The notes beneath the pieces are model-generated. The model had not been told where the DNA came from and did no database searches. It worked only from the letters and a program-made list of their open reading frames with translations. Positions 39,096-47,213 of a DNA stretch of 64,000 nt are shown here, one piece after another (the stretch's first letter is position 1; the number at the start of each line of letters is the position of its first letter). Source of the stretch: Streptomyces violaceusniger Tu 4113 (GTDB lineage: Bacteria; Actinomycetota; Actinomycetes; Streptomycetales; Streptomycetaceae); contig NC_015957.1 in assembly GCF_000147815.2 (NCBI RefSeq), forward strand, positions 7,874,001-7,938,000, written 5' to 3'. The position numbers were made by a program, and so were the translations under genes.

Positions 39096-40486
39096 GCGTG
39101 AAGCCGCATGAAATCGTCGAGCGCGCCCTGGAGCTGTCCCGTGCGGATGGCTGTGTGGTGATCGCGAACGAGAGCTCGACGGCCAATCTGCGCTGGGCGG
39201 GCAACGCCCTGACGACCAACGGCGTCACCCGCGGCCGCACCCTGACCGTCGTGGCCACCGTGAACGGCGGGCAGGGCACCGCCTCGGGTGTGGTGTCCCG
39301 CTCCGCGGTCACCGCCGACGAGCTGGAGCCGCTGGTCCGGGCCGCGGAGGCGGCCGCGCGGGAGGCGGAGCCGGCCGAGGACGCGCAGCCGCTGGTGGAG
39401 CGGGATGCGGTTTCGGCGGTCTCCCCCGGTTTCACCGACTCCCCCGCCGTGACGTCCTCCGAGGTGTTCGCCGACTTCGCCCCCGCCCTCGGCGAGTCCT
39501 TCGCCCGGGCCCGCGCGGGCGGCCGGGAACTGTACGGATTCGCCCACCATGGGCTGGTCTCCAGCTATCTGGGCAGCTCCACCGGGCTGCGGCTGCGCCA
39601 CGACCAGCCGACCGGCACGCTCGAAATCAACGCCAAATCCCCGGACCGGACGCGTTCGGCCTGGGCCGGGCGGGCCACCCGCGACTTCACCGATGTGGAC
39701 CCGGCCGCGATCGACGCCGAGCTCGCCCGGCGGCTCGCCTGGGCCGAGCGGAGGATCGAGCTGCCGGCCGGCCGCTACGAGACGCTGCTGCCCCCGAGCG
39801 CCGTGGCCGATCTGCTGATCGACCAGCTCTGGTCCTCCTCGGCGCGGGACGCGGCGGAGGGCCGTACGGTCTTCAGCAAGCCGGGCGGTGGCACCCGGGT
39901 CGGCGAGAAGCTGTCGGAGCTGCCCCTCACGCTGCGCAGCGACCCGGCCGAGCCAGGGCTCGAGGCGGCGCCGTTCGTGATCGCGCACTCGTCCGGGGAC
40001 GACGCGTCGGTCTTCGACAACGGTCTGCCGCTGTCCGCCACCGACTGGATCCGCGACGGCGTACTCCAGCATCTGATCACCACCCGGCACACGGCCGGAC
40101 TCACCGGGCTGCCGTTGGCTCCCCCCGTCGACAACCTGATCGCGGACGCGGGCGGCACCCGCTCGCTGGACGAGATGGTCGCCTCGACCGAGCGGGGGCT
40201 ACTGCTGACCTGCCTGTGGTACATCCGCGAGGTCGACCCGGCGACGCTGCTGCTGACCGGGCTGACCAGGGACGGCGTCTATCTCGTGGAGAACGGCGAG
40301 GTGGTCGGCGAGGTGAACAATTTCCGGTTCAATGAATCGCCGGTGGATCTGCTCGCCCGCGCCACCGAGGCGGGCCGCACCGAGCGGACGCTGGCGCGGG
40401 AGTGGGGCGACTACTTCAACCGCGCCGCGGTGCCCGCGCTGCGCATCCCGGACTTCAATATGAGCTCGGTCAGCAAGGGGGTGTGA
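39092..40486 (+). CDS. tldE: TldE/PmbA-family metalloprotease partner subunit
   Basis: A 464-residue partner of TldD. It has the PmbA fold but not the HExxxH zinc motif, as expected for TldE. Recognisable segments are ANLRWAGNALTTNGVTRGRT near 30, YGFAHHGLVSSYLGSSTGLR near 148, VIAHSSGDDASVFDNGLPLS near 295 and WYIREVDPATLLLTGLTRDG near 375, the last conserved in all members. Translational coupling to tldD (4-bp overlap) implies a 1:1 complex. Confidence 0.94.
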   Translation: MSVKPHEIVERALELSRADGCVVIANESSTANLRWAGNALTTNGVTRGRTLTVVATVNGGQGTASGVVSRSAVTADELEPLVRAAEAAAREAEPAEDAQPLVERDAVSAVSPGFTDSPAVTSSEVFADFAPALGESFARARAGGRELYGFAHHGLVSSYLGSSTGLRLRHDQPTGTLEINAKSPDRTRSAWAGRATRDFTDVDPAAIDAELARRLAWAERRIELPAGRYETLLPPSAVADLLIDQLWSSSARDAAEGRTVFSKPGGGTRVGEKLSELPLTLRSDPAEPGLEAAPFVIAHSSGDDASVFDNGLPLSATDWIRDGVLQHLITTRHTAGLTGLPLAPPVDNLIADAGGTRSLDEMVASTERGLLLTCLWYIREVDPATLLLTGLTRDGVYLVENGEVVGEVNNFRFNESPVDLLARATEAGRTERTLAREWGDYFNRAAVPALRIPDFNMSSVSKGV

Positions 40487-40553
40487 ACGAGCCGAATAGA
40501 CTGGTCCACGCCCGATCTGATCCGTATCCGTTTCGTCTATCCCCAGGAACGCC

Positions 40554-41972
40554 ATGACACGCCTCGGCGAATCCGTCGCCCGCGCCACCGAGCTCCTCTC
40601 GCAGGACCTCTCCTCCGACAAGACCGTCGAGCAGTTGCTCGAGGAGACGGGCTCGCGGCGCTATATCGATCTGACGGACCTGTCGCCGACGGAGCAGGCC
40701 GAGCTGATCGCGTCCCGTACGGTCGAGATCCTGCCCGGCGTGGCGGAGCTGGCCAAGCGGATCGAGGAGCGCCGCGGCGCGGGCCAGGGCCTGGGCATCA
40801 AGCTGGGCATCGACCCGACGGCCGCCGATGTGCATCTGGGCCATGTGGTGCCGATGATCATCCTCAGCCGCTTCCAGCGCATGGGGCATGACGTCACCCT
40901 GCTGATCGGCGACTTCACGGCCAAGATCGGCGACCCGTCGGGCCGTACGGCGGAGCGCCCGCCGCTGACCGACGAGGACATCGCCCGGAACCTCGCGGGC
41001 TACCAGGACCAGGTCCGGCCCTTCTTCGACTTCGAGAAGGTCAGCTTCCGGCAGAACAGCGAGTGGCTGGCGCCGTACACCTTCCCCGAGCTGCTGGGGC
41101 TGCTCTCCCAGGTGCCGGTCTCCCAGCTACTGCAGCGCGAGGACTTCCGCAACCGGCTGGCCGCCGGCTCGGGGCTCACCATGTCCGAGCTGCTCTACCC
41201 GATCGCGCAGGCCCTCGACTCGGTGGCGCTGGAGTGCGATGTGGAGCTGGGCGGCGCGGATCAGCTCCTCAATCTGCAGATGGGCCGCAAGCTGATGGAG
41301 CTGCGCGGGCAGCGGCCGCAGCTCGTGGTCACGATGCCGCTGATCGAGGGCACGGACGGCACCGGCGCCAAGATGTCCAAGTCCAAGGGCAACTACGTCG
41401 CGCTGTCCGCGACCGCCGACGATGTCTTCGGCAAGATCATGTCGATTCCGGACCGGCTGATGAAGCCGTACCTGGAGGCATGGACCGAGTGGACGGACGC
41501 GGAGATCGCCGCCGCGACCGCCCGGGTGGAGGACCGGTCGCTGCACCCGATGGATCTGAAGAAGGTCCTGGCGGGTGAGGTCGTGGCGGCGTTGTACGGC
41601 ATCGAGAAGGCGATGGCGGCCCGTGCGGGCTTCGTCGCCCAGTTCTCCAAGAAGAGCTTCACCGACGTCGAGACGCTGCCGGTGGTCGACGCCGGGGAGC
41701 ACGGCGCCGAGTCCATCGCGACCGTGCTGAGCAAGGTGCTGGAGTTCCAGCCCAGCGCCTCGGCCGCCCGCCGGGTCGCCAAGCAGAACGGTCTGCGGCT
41801 GGTGATCGAGACCGAGGGCGGCCAGGAGTCGGTGGTGCTGCCCGAGGCCCAGGCGGTGCGCCCGCTGGCCGAGGTGGTCGCGGAAACGCTGGCGTCCACC
41901 GGGGTGACGGCGGGCTCCGGCACGGTCTACCTCAAGGCCGGGCGGAAGATCGCCCAGGTGCGCGGGGTGTAA
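40554..41972 (+). CDS. tyrS: Tyrosyl-tRNA synthetase
   Basis: Class I synthetase charging tRNA-Tyr. The 472-residue enzyme has the HIGH-type motif as HLGH in DPTAADVHLGHVVPM near 88, KMSKSKGNYVALS near 280 and a C-terminal S4 RNA-binding domain (AARRVAKQNGLRLVI, SGTVYLKAGRKIAQV). The motif context fits the second bacterial TyrRS type (TyrZ-like) better than E. coli TyrS. About 50 extra N-terminal residues precede the usual start. AGGAACGCC before the ATG is the ribosome site. No T-box leader fits in the 67-base upstream gap. Confidence 0.97.
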   Translation: MTRLGESVARATELLSQDLSSDKTVEQLLEETGSRRYIDLTDLSPTEQAELIASRTVEILPGVAELAKRIEERRGAGQGLGIKLGIDPTAADVHLGHVVPMIILSRFQRMGHDVTLLIGDFTAKIGDPSGRTAERPPLTDEDIARNLAGYQDQVRPFFDFEKVSFRQNSEWLAPYTFPELLGLLSQVPVSQLLQREDFRNRLAAGSGLTMSELLYPIAQALDSVALECDVELGGADQLLNLQMGRKLMELRGQRPQLVVTMPLIEGTDGTGAKMSKSKGNYVALSATADDVFGKIMSIPDRLMKPYLEAWTEWTDAEIAAATARVEDRSLHPMDLKKVLAGEVVAALYGIEKAMAARAGFVAQFSKKSFTDVETLPVVDAGEHGAESIATVLSKVLEFQPSASAARRVAKQNGLRLVIETEGGQESVVLPEAQAVRPLAEVVAETLASTGVTAGSGTVYLKAGRKIAQVRGV

Positions 41973-41998
41973 CCCGCCCACCTCACCGCTGGACGAAA

Positions 41999-42039
41999 GC
42001 GGCGGCCGGTGCGCGTCCACCACGCGCGCCGGCCGCCGC
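41999..42039 (+). terminator. Terminator of tyrS
   Basis: Arms 41999-42016 and 42022-42039 pair over 18 bp with a single G-U, loop CCACC, 26 bases past the tyrS stop. Confidence 0.85.
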
Positions 42040-42100
42040 CGTCGTGTCGGCACCCGGGCGCGGTGCCCCCGCGCGGCGCGCCGCGTTCCCGGGGGTTCCG

Positions 42101-42148
42101 TTCAGGTCCGCTCAGGTCCGTTCGTTTGTTCAGGTCCGTTCAGCACCG
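42101..42148. repeat. 10-bp repeat run across the GlsB stop codon
   Basis: TTCAGGTCCG-type decamers begin at 42101, 42111, 42129 and 42139, with a shortened unit at 42121. The stop codon of the small membrane protein lies in the third decamer. Confidence 0.75.
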
Positions 42149-42420
42149 TGTCTGCGTCCGCCGCCACGGATGGAGTGCCACAGCGGGGTGCCCAGGGCCA
42201 CGATCACCACCGCAAACGCCAACTGGAGCAGATGCCGGATCCAGTCGAAGCCCCCGGTGGTCCTGACCCCGATCCAGCCGGCCACCGCGTTGCCCAGCAT
42301 GCCGCCGAGGATGCCGTAGATGCAGGTCAGCCAGAGCGGAATGGCCTGTTTGCCGGGCAGAATCGCCCTGGCGATCACACCCAGGATCAAACCCACGACG
42401 ATCGCCCATAGCCAGTTCAT
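42130..42420 (-). CDS. GlsB/YeaQ/YmgE family stress-response membrane protein
   Basis: A 96-residue integral membrane protein. Three helices with glycine zipper motifs are visible: NWLWAIVVGLILGVIARAIL, LPLWLTCIYG-like PLWLTCIYGILGGMLGNAVA and LLQLAFAVVIVALGTPLWHS. The GLILGVIAR and GGMLGNAVAGW motifs define the transglycosylase-associated/GlsB family, induced by envelope or acid stress elsewhere; its mechanism is unknown. GGAGG four to five bases before the ATG gives a firm start. The C-terminal tail is basic and ends inside a decamer repeat. Confidence 0.92.
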   Translation of the reverse strand: MNWLWAIVVGLILGVIARAILPGKQAIPLWLTCIYGILGGMLGNAVAGWIGVRTTGGFDWIRHLLQLAFAVVIVALGTPLWHSIRGGGRRHGAERT

Positions 42421-42646
42421 GTCGCCTCCCTGACACGCGGCGAAGGGATGCACGGGAGATGCACATCCCCTCCAGTGTTCGGCGACTTCGGGTACGGCGC
42501 ACGCCGGAGGGCCGGTACGCCTTCTGGCGCACCCCGGACAGCACCCGTCAGGGCGCCCCGGTCTCGAACCGACAGCAGACGCGGCGTAACGTTGAGTACG
42601 TTCCAGAGCGGGGGAAGCCCGCTCGGCGATCAGGTGGTGGAACGTG

Positions 42647-43036
42647 ATGCGGAAGCATGGCGATGCAGAGGTCTTCCGGATCACCGGAGCCCGGCAGGGG
42701 CTGGCCGACGACGTCCGCGGCCGGCAGCGCCGCTATGTGATCTCGATGTCGGTGCGGACCCTCGCGGTCGTGCTGGCGGCAGTGTTGTGGAACGTGGAGC
42801 GCCATGTGGCCATAGTGGCCCTGGTGCTGGGTGTGGTGCTGCCCTACATCTCGGTGGTGATCGCCAACGCGGGCCGGGAGAACGCCACTTCGCTGCCCAC
42901 CACCTTCATTCCGACCCCGCCCCGTCCGATGCTGATCGCCGGGCGCGGCGAGGAGCCGACCGATTCCCGGGGGGCGGAATCCGTCCCGGAGGACGTCGGA
43001 CATATCAGCGAGCCTGGACGGGGCGAGCGGGGCTGA
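42647..43036 (+). CDS. DUF3099 domain protein
   Basis: A 129-residue membrane protein of the actinobacterial DUF3099 family. The conserved N-terminal segment VFRITGARQGLADDVRGRQR is followed by two helices (YVISMSVRTLAVVLAAVLWN and IVALVLGVVLPYISVVIANA) and a polar Pro-rich tail. AGGTGG lies six bases before ATG 42647; a GTG one codon earlier is the alternative. No function is known for the family. Confidence 0.9.
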   Translation: MRKHGDAEVFRITGARQGLADDVRGRQRRYVISMSVRTLAVVLAAVLWNVERHVAIVALVLGVVLPYISVVIANAGRENATSLPTTFIPTPPRPMLIAGRGEEPTDSRGAESVPEDVGHISEPGRGERG

Positions 43037-43157
43037 CCTGCCGCGTTTCGGCAAGCTCAAGAAAACCTCAGATCAATAGTGCGGGACCGGTGCACCCGGC
43101 CCCATCCCGCGTGACATACTGCGTACGCGCTCCGCATCCCCCGTCGGAGCGACGGAC

Positions 43158-43195
43158 CGACGCCGGGCGGCTCCCCCCGTGGCTGCCCGGCGTCG
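43158..43195 (+). terminator. Hairpin upstream of the small Cys protein gene
   Basis: CGACGCCGGGC and GCCCGGCGTCG form an 11-bp stem with a 16-base loop. It lies 122 bases after the DUF3099 stop and 35 before the next start, so it may end the DUF3099 transcript. The rest of 43037-43229 holds no gene. Confidence 0.5.
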
Positions 43196-43216
43196 CCATG
43201 TCCGCCGGGCCTTCCG

Positions 43217-43222
43217 TAGAGT
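43217..43222 (+). promoter_or_regulatory. -10 hexamer of a leaderless gene
   Basis: TAGAGT is seven bases before the GTG at 43230, the spacing at which transcription would begin at the start codon itself. No -35 match is visible. Confidence 0.5.
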
Positions 43223-43229
43223 CTGCGGT

Positions 43230-43466
43230 GTGAACACCCGCGAGACCTCCGCCGAGACCGACACCGTGATCTGCTCCGCCAAGGGCTGCCGTGCCCCGGC
43301 CGTATGGGTGCTGGCCTGGAACAATCCCAAGATTCACACCCCGGAGCGGCGCAAGACCTGGCTGGCCTGCGAGGAGCACCGCGAGTATCTCTCGGAGTTC
43401 CTCGGGATGCGGGGCTTCCTCAAGGACGTGGTGACGCTGGCGGAGTGGTCGGCCACCGACCACTGA
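43230..43466 (+). CDS. Small Cys/His protein conserved in actinomycetes
   Basis: A 78-residue soluble protein. Pairs of likely metal ligands are visible: ICSAKGCRAPAVW near the start and WLACEEHREYLSEFL near the end, a C-x4-C plus C-x2-H pattern that suggests a zinc site. The WNNPKIHTPERRKTW block between them is strongly conserved in actinobacterial homologues as far as I remember. The GTG follows a TAGAGT hexamer by seven bases, pointing to a leaderless mRNA. Function unknown. It converges on moaA. Confidence 0.82.
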   Translation: MNTRETSAETDTVICSAKGCRAPAVWVLAWNNPKIHTPERRKTWLACEEHREYLSEFLGMRGFLKDVVTLAEWSATDH

Positions 43467-43510
43467 CCGCGGCCACTCCCCCCGCCCCTGATCACCGATC
43501 CCGCGAACCG

Positions 43511-44500
43511 TCATCCGCCGATCGCCGACATCGGGCGGTCGGGCTGGAGGAACGACGGGTCGTCGAGCCCGGATCCGGCCTTCTTGCCCCACATCGCCAA
43601 CCGCCACAGCCGGGCGATCTCCTCGTCCGCGGCGCCGGAGCGCAGCGCCCCGCGCAGATCGGACTCCTCGCGCGCGAACAGACAGGTGCGCACCTGTCCG
43701 TCGGCGGTCAGCCGGGTGCGGTCGCAGGCGCGGCAGAAGGGCCGGGTGACCGAGGCGATGACGCCGACCCGGGCCGGGCCGCCGTCGACCAGCCAGCGCT
43801 CGGCGGGCGCGGAGCCGCGCTCGTCCTCGCCCTCGGTGGTGAGGGTGAAGCGGGTGCGCAGACTCGTCAGGATGTCCCCGGCGGTGATCATGCCGTCGCG
43901 CTTCCAGCCGTGCTGGGCGTCGAGCGGCATCTGCTCGATGAAGCGGAGCTCATAGTCGTTCTCCAGGGCCCAGGCGAGCAGATCGGGCGCCTCGTCGTCG
44001 TTGAGCCCGGGCATCAGCACGGTGTTGACCTTCACCGGGGTCAGCCCGGCGGTGCGCGCCGCGTCAAGGCCGCGCAGCACATCGTCATGGCGCTTGCGCC
44101 GGGTCAGGGCCTGAAAGACCTCCGGGCGCAGGGTGTCGAGCGAGACATTGACCCGGTCCAGGCCCGCGTCGCGCAGGGCCTGGGCGGTGCGCTGCAGCCC
44201 GATGCCGTTGGTGGTGAGCGACATCTGGGGGCGCGGGGTGAGGGCCGCGCAGCGCTCCACGATGCCGACCAGACCGGGGCGCAGCAGTGGCTCACCGCCG
44301 GTGAAGCGCACCTCGGTGACACCGAGCTCGGTGACGGCGATCCCGATCAGCCGGACTATCTCGTCGTCGGTGAGCAGGTCCGGTTTGGCGAGCCACTGCA
44401 AGCCCTCTTCCGGCATGCAATAGGTGCAGCGCAGATTACAGCGGTCGGTCAGGGAGACCCGCAGGTCGGTGGCTACGCGACCGTAGGTGTCGATCAGCAT
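43511..44500 (-). CDS. moaA: GTP 3',8-cyclase MoaA
   Basis: Radical-SAM enzyme for the first step of molybdenum cofactor biosynthesis. The 329-residue product has the N-terminal cluster motif CNLRCTYC near residue 21, the SAM-binding GGEPLLRPG near 68, and the C-terminal cluster cysteines in RPFCRACDRTRL and VRTCLF. The C-terminus ends AIGG, the GG dipeptide needed for catalysis in MoaA. GGAGGGG precedes the ATG. No other moa gene is in the window, so the pathway is split in this genome. Confidence 0.97.
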   Translation of the reverse strand: MLIDTYGRVATDLRVSLTDRCNLRCTYCMPEEGLQWLAKPDLLTDDEIVRLIGIAVTELGVTEVRFTGGEPLLRPGLVGIVERCAALTPRPQMSLTTNGIGLQRTAQALRDAGLDRVNVSLDTLRPEVFQALTRRKRHDDVLRGLDAARTAGLTPVKVNTVLMPGLNDDEAPDLLAWALENDYELRFIEQMPLDAQHGWKRDGMITAGDILTSLRTRFTLTTEGEDERGSAPAERWLVDGGPARVGVIASVTRPFCRACDRTRLTADGQVRTCLFAREESDLRGALRSGAADEEIARLWRLAMWGKKAGSGLDDPSFLQPDRPMSAIGG

Positions 44501-44604
44501 GGTGCGGCCCCTCCACGGTTGACATCGCGTGCACTGTGCTCAATTGTCTCGCAGCGTACGCGACGGGTGTGACAGGGAGGGGCCGCGCGGGTGGTCGGGG
44601 CGGA

Positions 44605-46224
44605 TCAGTGGGCGCCGTGGCCGGTGAGCGAGCGGACCTCCAGCTCGGCGTACTTGTCCTTGTCCGGCTGCTCCTTGGAGACGAGGGTGCCCAGCCAGCC
44701 GAGCAGGAAGCCCAGCGGGATGGAGATCAGGCCGGGGTTCTCCAGCGGGAACCAGTGGAAGTCCACGTCCGGGAACATCGAGGTCTCCTTGCCCGAGACG
44801 ACGGGCGAGAAGAGCACCAGGAAGACCGAGGAGATCAGTCCGCCGTAGATGGACCACAGCGCGCCCTGGGTCGTGAAGCGCTTCCAGAACAGGCTGTAGA
44901 GAATGGTCGGGAGGTTGGCGGAGGCGGCGACCGCGAAGGCGAGTGCCACGAGTCCGGCGACGTTGAGATCTCGTGCGAACACCCCGAGGACGACGGCGAC
45001 GGTGCCGATGCCGACGGTGGCCCAGCGCGCCGCCGAGATCTCCTCCTTCTGCGTCGCCTGGCCCTTACGGATGACATTGGCGTACAGGTCGTGGGCGAAG
45101 GAGGACGAGGAGGCGAGGGTGAGTCCGGCGACTACGGCGAGGATCGTCGCGAACGCCACCGCGGAGATCACCGCGAGCAGGATGGCGCCGCCCGTGGAGT
45201 CCGCTCCGCCGCCGATCTCCTCGGCGAGCAGCGGGGCCGCGGTGTTGCCGGATTTGTTGGAGGCGATGATGGCGTCGTGGTCGAGCAGGGCGGCGGCGCC
45301 GAAGCCCAGCGCGATGGTCATCAGGTAGAAGACGCCGATGATGCCGATGGCCCAGTTGACCGACTTACGGGCGGCCTGTGCGGTGGGCACGGTGTAGAAG
45401 CGGATCAGGATGTGCGGCAGTCCCGCGGTGCCCAGGACCAGGGCGATGCCGAGGGAGATGAAGTCGAGCTTGGTGGTGGCGTTGAGCCCGTACTTCAGCC
45501 CCGGCTCCAGGAACGACTCTCCGATGCCGCTGTTCTTGGCCGCCTCGCCCAGCAGGTCGGAGATGTTGAAGTTGAACTTCAGCAGCACCAGGAAGGTGAT
45601 CAGCAGGGTGCCCGCGATCAGCAGCACGGCCTTGACCATCTGCACCCAGGTGGTGCCCTTCATGCCGCCGATGGTGACGTAGAGCATCATCACGACGCCC
45701 ACGAGGACGACGATGAGGATCTTCCCGGCCTCGCTGGTGATGCCCAGCAGCAGGGAGACCAGCACACCGGCGCCCGCCATCTGCGCCAGCAGATAGAAGA
45801 TCGAGACGACGATGGTGGAGATGCCCGCGGCGGTGCGCACCGGGCGCTGGCGCATCCGGTAGGCGAGGACGTCGCCCATCGTGTAGCGCCCGGAGTTGCG
45901 CAGCGGCTCGGCGACCAGCAGCAGGGCGACCAGCCAGGCGACGAGGAACCCGATCGAGTACAGGAAGCCGTCGTAGCCGGAGAGCGCGATGGCGCCGGCG
46001 ATGCCGAGGAAGGACGCGGCGGACATGTAGTCGCCGGAGATGGCGAGGCCGTTCTGGAAGCCGGTGAACTGGCGGCCGCCGGCGTAGAAGTCGTTGGCGT
46101 CCTTGGTCTGCCGGCCCGCCCAGATGGTGATGCCGAGGGTCGCCAGGACGAAGACCGTGAAGAGCGTGATGATCAACGGCCGGTTGTCCGAGGCGCTCTC
46201 GGCCGCGAGCAGATGGAAGCTCAT
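44605..46224 (-). CDS. actP: Cation/acetate symporter ActP (SSS family)
   Basis: Sodium:solute symporter for acetate and other short monocarboxylates, 539 residues with 13 predicted helices. Family landmarks: FYAGGRQFTGFQNGLAISGD near 46, AASFLGIAGAIALSGYDG, the sodium-site region GLTLASSSSFAHDLYANV near 390 and SANLPTILYSLFWKRFTTQG. GGAGGAG precedes the ATG, which overlaps the DUF485 stop as ATGA. DUF485-actP is the standard arrangement (yjcH-actP in E. coli). A CRP-like site upstream suggests carbon-source control. Confidence 0.95.
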   Translation of the reverse strand: MSFHLLAAESASDNRPLIITLFTVFVLATLGITIWAGRQTKDANDFYAGGRQFTGFQNGLAISGDYMSAASFLGIAGAIALSGYDGFLYSIGFLVAWLVALLLVAEPLRNSGRYTMGDVLAYRMRQRPVRTAAGISTIVVSIFYLLAQMAGAGVLVSLLLGITSEAGKILIVVLVGVVMMLYVTIGGMKGTTWVQMVKAVLLIAGTLLITFLVLLKFNFNISDLLGEAAKNSGIGESFLEPGLKYGLNATTKLDFISLGIALVLGTAGLPHILIRFYTVPTAQAARKSVNWAIGIIGVFYLMTIALGFGAAALLDHDAIIASNKSGNTAAPLLAEEIGGGADSTGGAILLAVISAVAFATILAVVAGLTLASSSSFAHDLYANVIRKGQATQKEEISAARWATVGIGTVAVVLGVFARDLNVAGLVALAFAVAASANLPTILYSLFWKRFTTQGALWSIYGGLISSVFLVLFSPVVSGKETSMFPDVDFHWFPLENPGLISIPLGFLLGWLGTLVSKEQPDKDKYAELEVRSLTGHGAH

Positions 46225-46577
46225 GAACGCTCCTCCATACGGGACTTGATCGCCTCGGCGCGGGGGTCGAGCTTGGCTGCGGCGTGCCGGGAGTACCACC
46301 AGGCGATGAGGAAGGTCGTCAGGAACTGGGCGAGCCCGAACACCAGGGCCACGTTGACATGGCCGACGACCTTGGCGCCCATGAAGTCGCCCGCGTAGTT
46401 GGACAGCAGTACGTAGAGCAGGTACCAGCTGACGAACGCGATGGTGAGCGGGAAGGCGAACGAGCGGTGGGTACCGCGCAGTTCGCCGAACTCCGCGCTC
46501 GCTTGCACCTCGGCGTAGGAAGAACGGTCTCGTTGCCGCTGATCGTCGGGACGATCATTGGCCGGGGCGGTATCCAC
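46221..46577 (-). CDS. DUF485 membrane protein (YjcH-like ActP partner)
   Basis: A 118-residue protein with two helices (FAFPLTIAFVSWYLLYVLLS and GHVNVALVFGLAQFLTTFLI) preceded by the family motif FGELRGTHRSF. The last residues are charged (AAKLDPRAEAI). The N-terminal 40 residues are disordered. The GTG at 46577 has AGGAG six bases upstream; in-frame sequence above it overlaps the regulatory region. It is translationally coupled to actP and is thought to be an accessory subunit of that permease. Confidence 0.92.
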   Translation of the reverse strand: MDTAPANDRPDDQRQRDRSSYAEVQASAEFGELRGTHRSFAFPLTIAFVSWYLLYVLLSNYAGDFMGAKVVGHVNVALVFGLAQFLTTFLIAWWYSRHAAAKLDPRAEAIKSRMEERS

Positions 46578-46625
46578 GGTCTCTCCTGGTGAGTGGGTCC
46601 GACGGGGACGAATACGGCGGCGGAG

Positions 46626-46639
46626 GTGATCCAGATCAC
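46626..46639 (-). promoter_or_regulatory. CRP-like palindrome upstream of DUF485-actP
   Basis: GTGATCCAGATCAC is a perfect 6-2-6 palindrome with the GTGA-N6-TCAC core of CRP/FNR-type sites. It ends 49 bases upstream of the DUF485 start. Streptomyces have a CRP protein, and the equivalent E. coli operon is CRP-controlled. Binding is inferred from the motif only. Confidence 0.6.
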
Positions 46640-47213
46640 GCATGGTAGGGCGACGCCGACCCGCTACGACAGGGGCCGGTTGATTGAAAGACGGATACAA
46701 CTTCGGAGGAAGGATCGACTCCGGGTACTGTGGCGGGTTTTCTTCCGGAATGCATTGATGTCCGACCTTGATCAGCGATAGCTTCCTTCGTCATGTACCC
46801 GCCCAGACGCCGACGGCGTCGGGGCGGCCCGTACGGATGAAGTGGAGACCCCATGGCTCATCTGAGATCGGCTCCTCCAAGACCCGGACGGCGGGCTTTT
46901 GACGGTCCGTCGGCTTCGCACCACCCCATCGCCACTCCCCGCCGTCTCTGCCCCGGTCTCGCGGCGTCCCGGGGCATCGAGGCGGCGGGCGGGATCCGCG
47001 CCCCGAGGGCGCGCACATTCGCTTGTGCGGATGACCCCGGCCGTACTGCGGCCGTTGACGCGGCCCGCTGGGCCGCCGCCCGCGCCCGGGGGCTCCACGT
47101 CCCCCGAGTGGCGCGCTGAGCGCGCGTCCGCGCCCCCGGTCCGGAACGCTGTCCATCCAGCCCGGTCCGTCCGCCCAGAGCCTCCTCACCCACTCGAGAG
47201 AACCGGAGTACCC
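46640..47213. other. Intergenic region before the subtilase gene, no convincing gene
   Basis: This stretch between the CRP-like site and the protease start contains open frames on both strands (for example 46853-47119), but they have no ribosome site, no family features and overlap each other in GC-rich DNA. Its left part (46660-46800) is AT-richer and probably carries promoters. An EBS-like palindrome or riboswitch was looked for and not seen. Confidence 0.45.

Noticed and set aside
46853..47119. An 88-codon frame upstream of the subtilase gene
   Set aside because: No ribosome site or recognisable features; composition resembles GC-rich random sequence.
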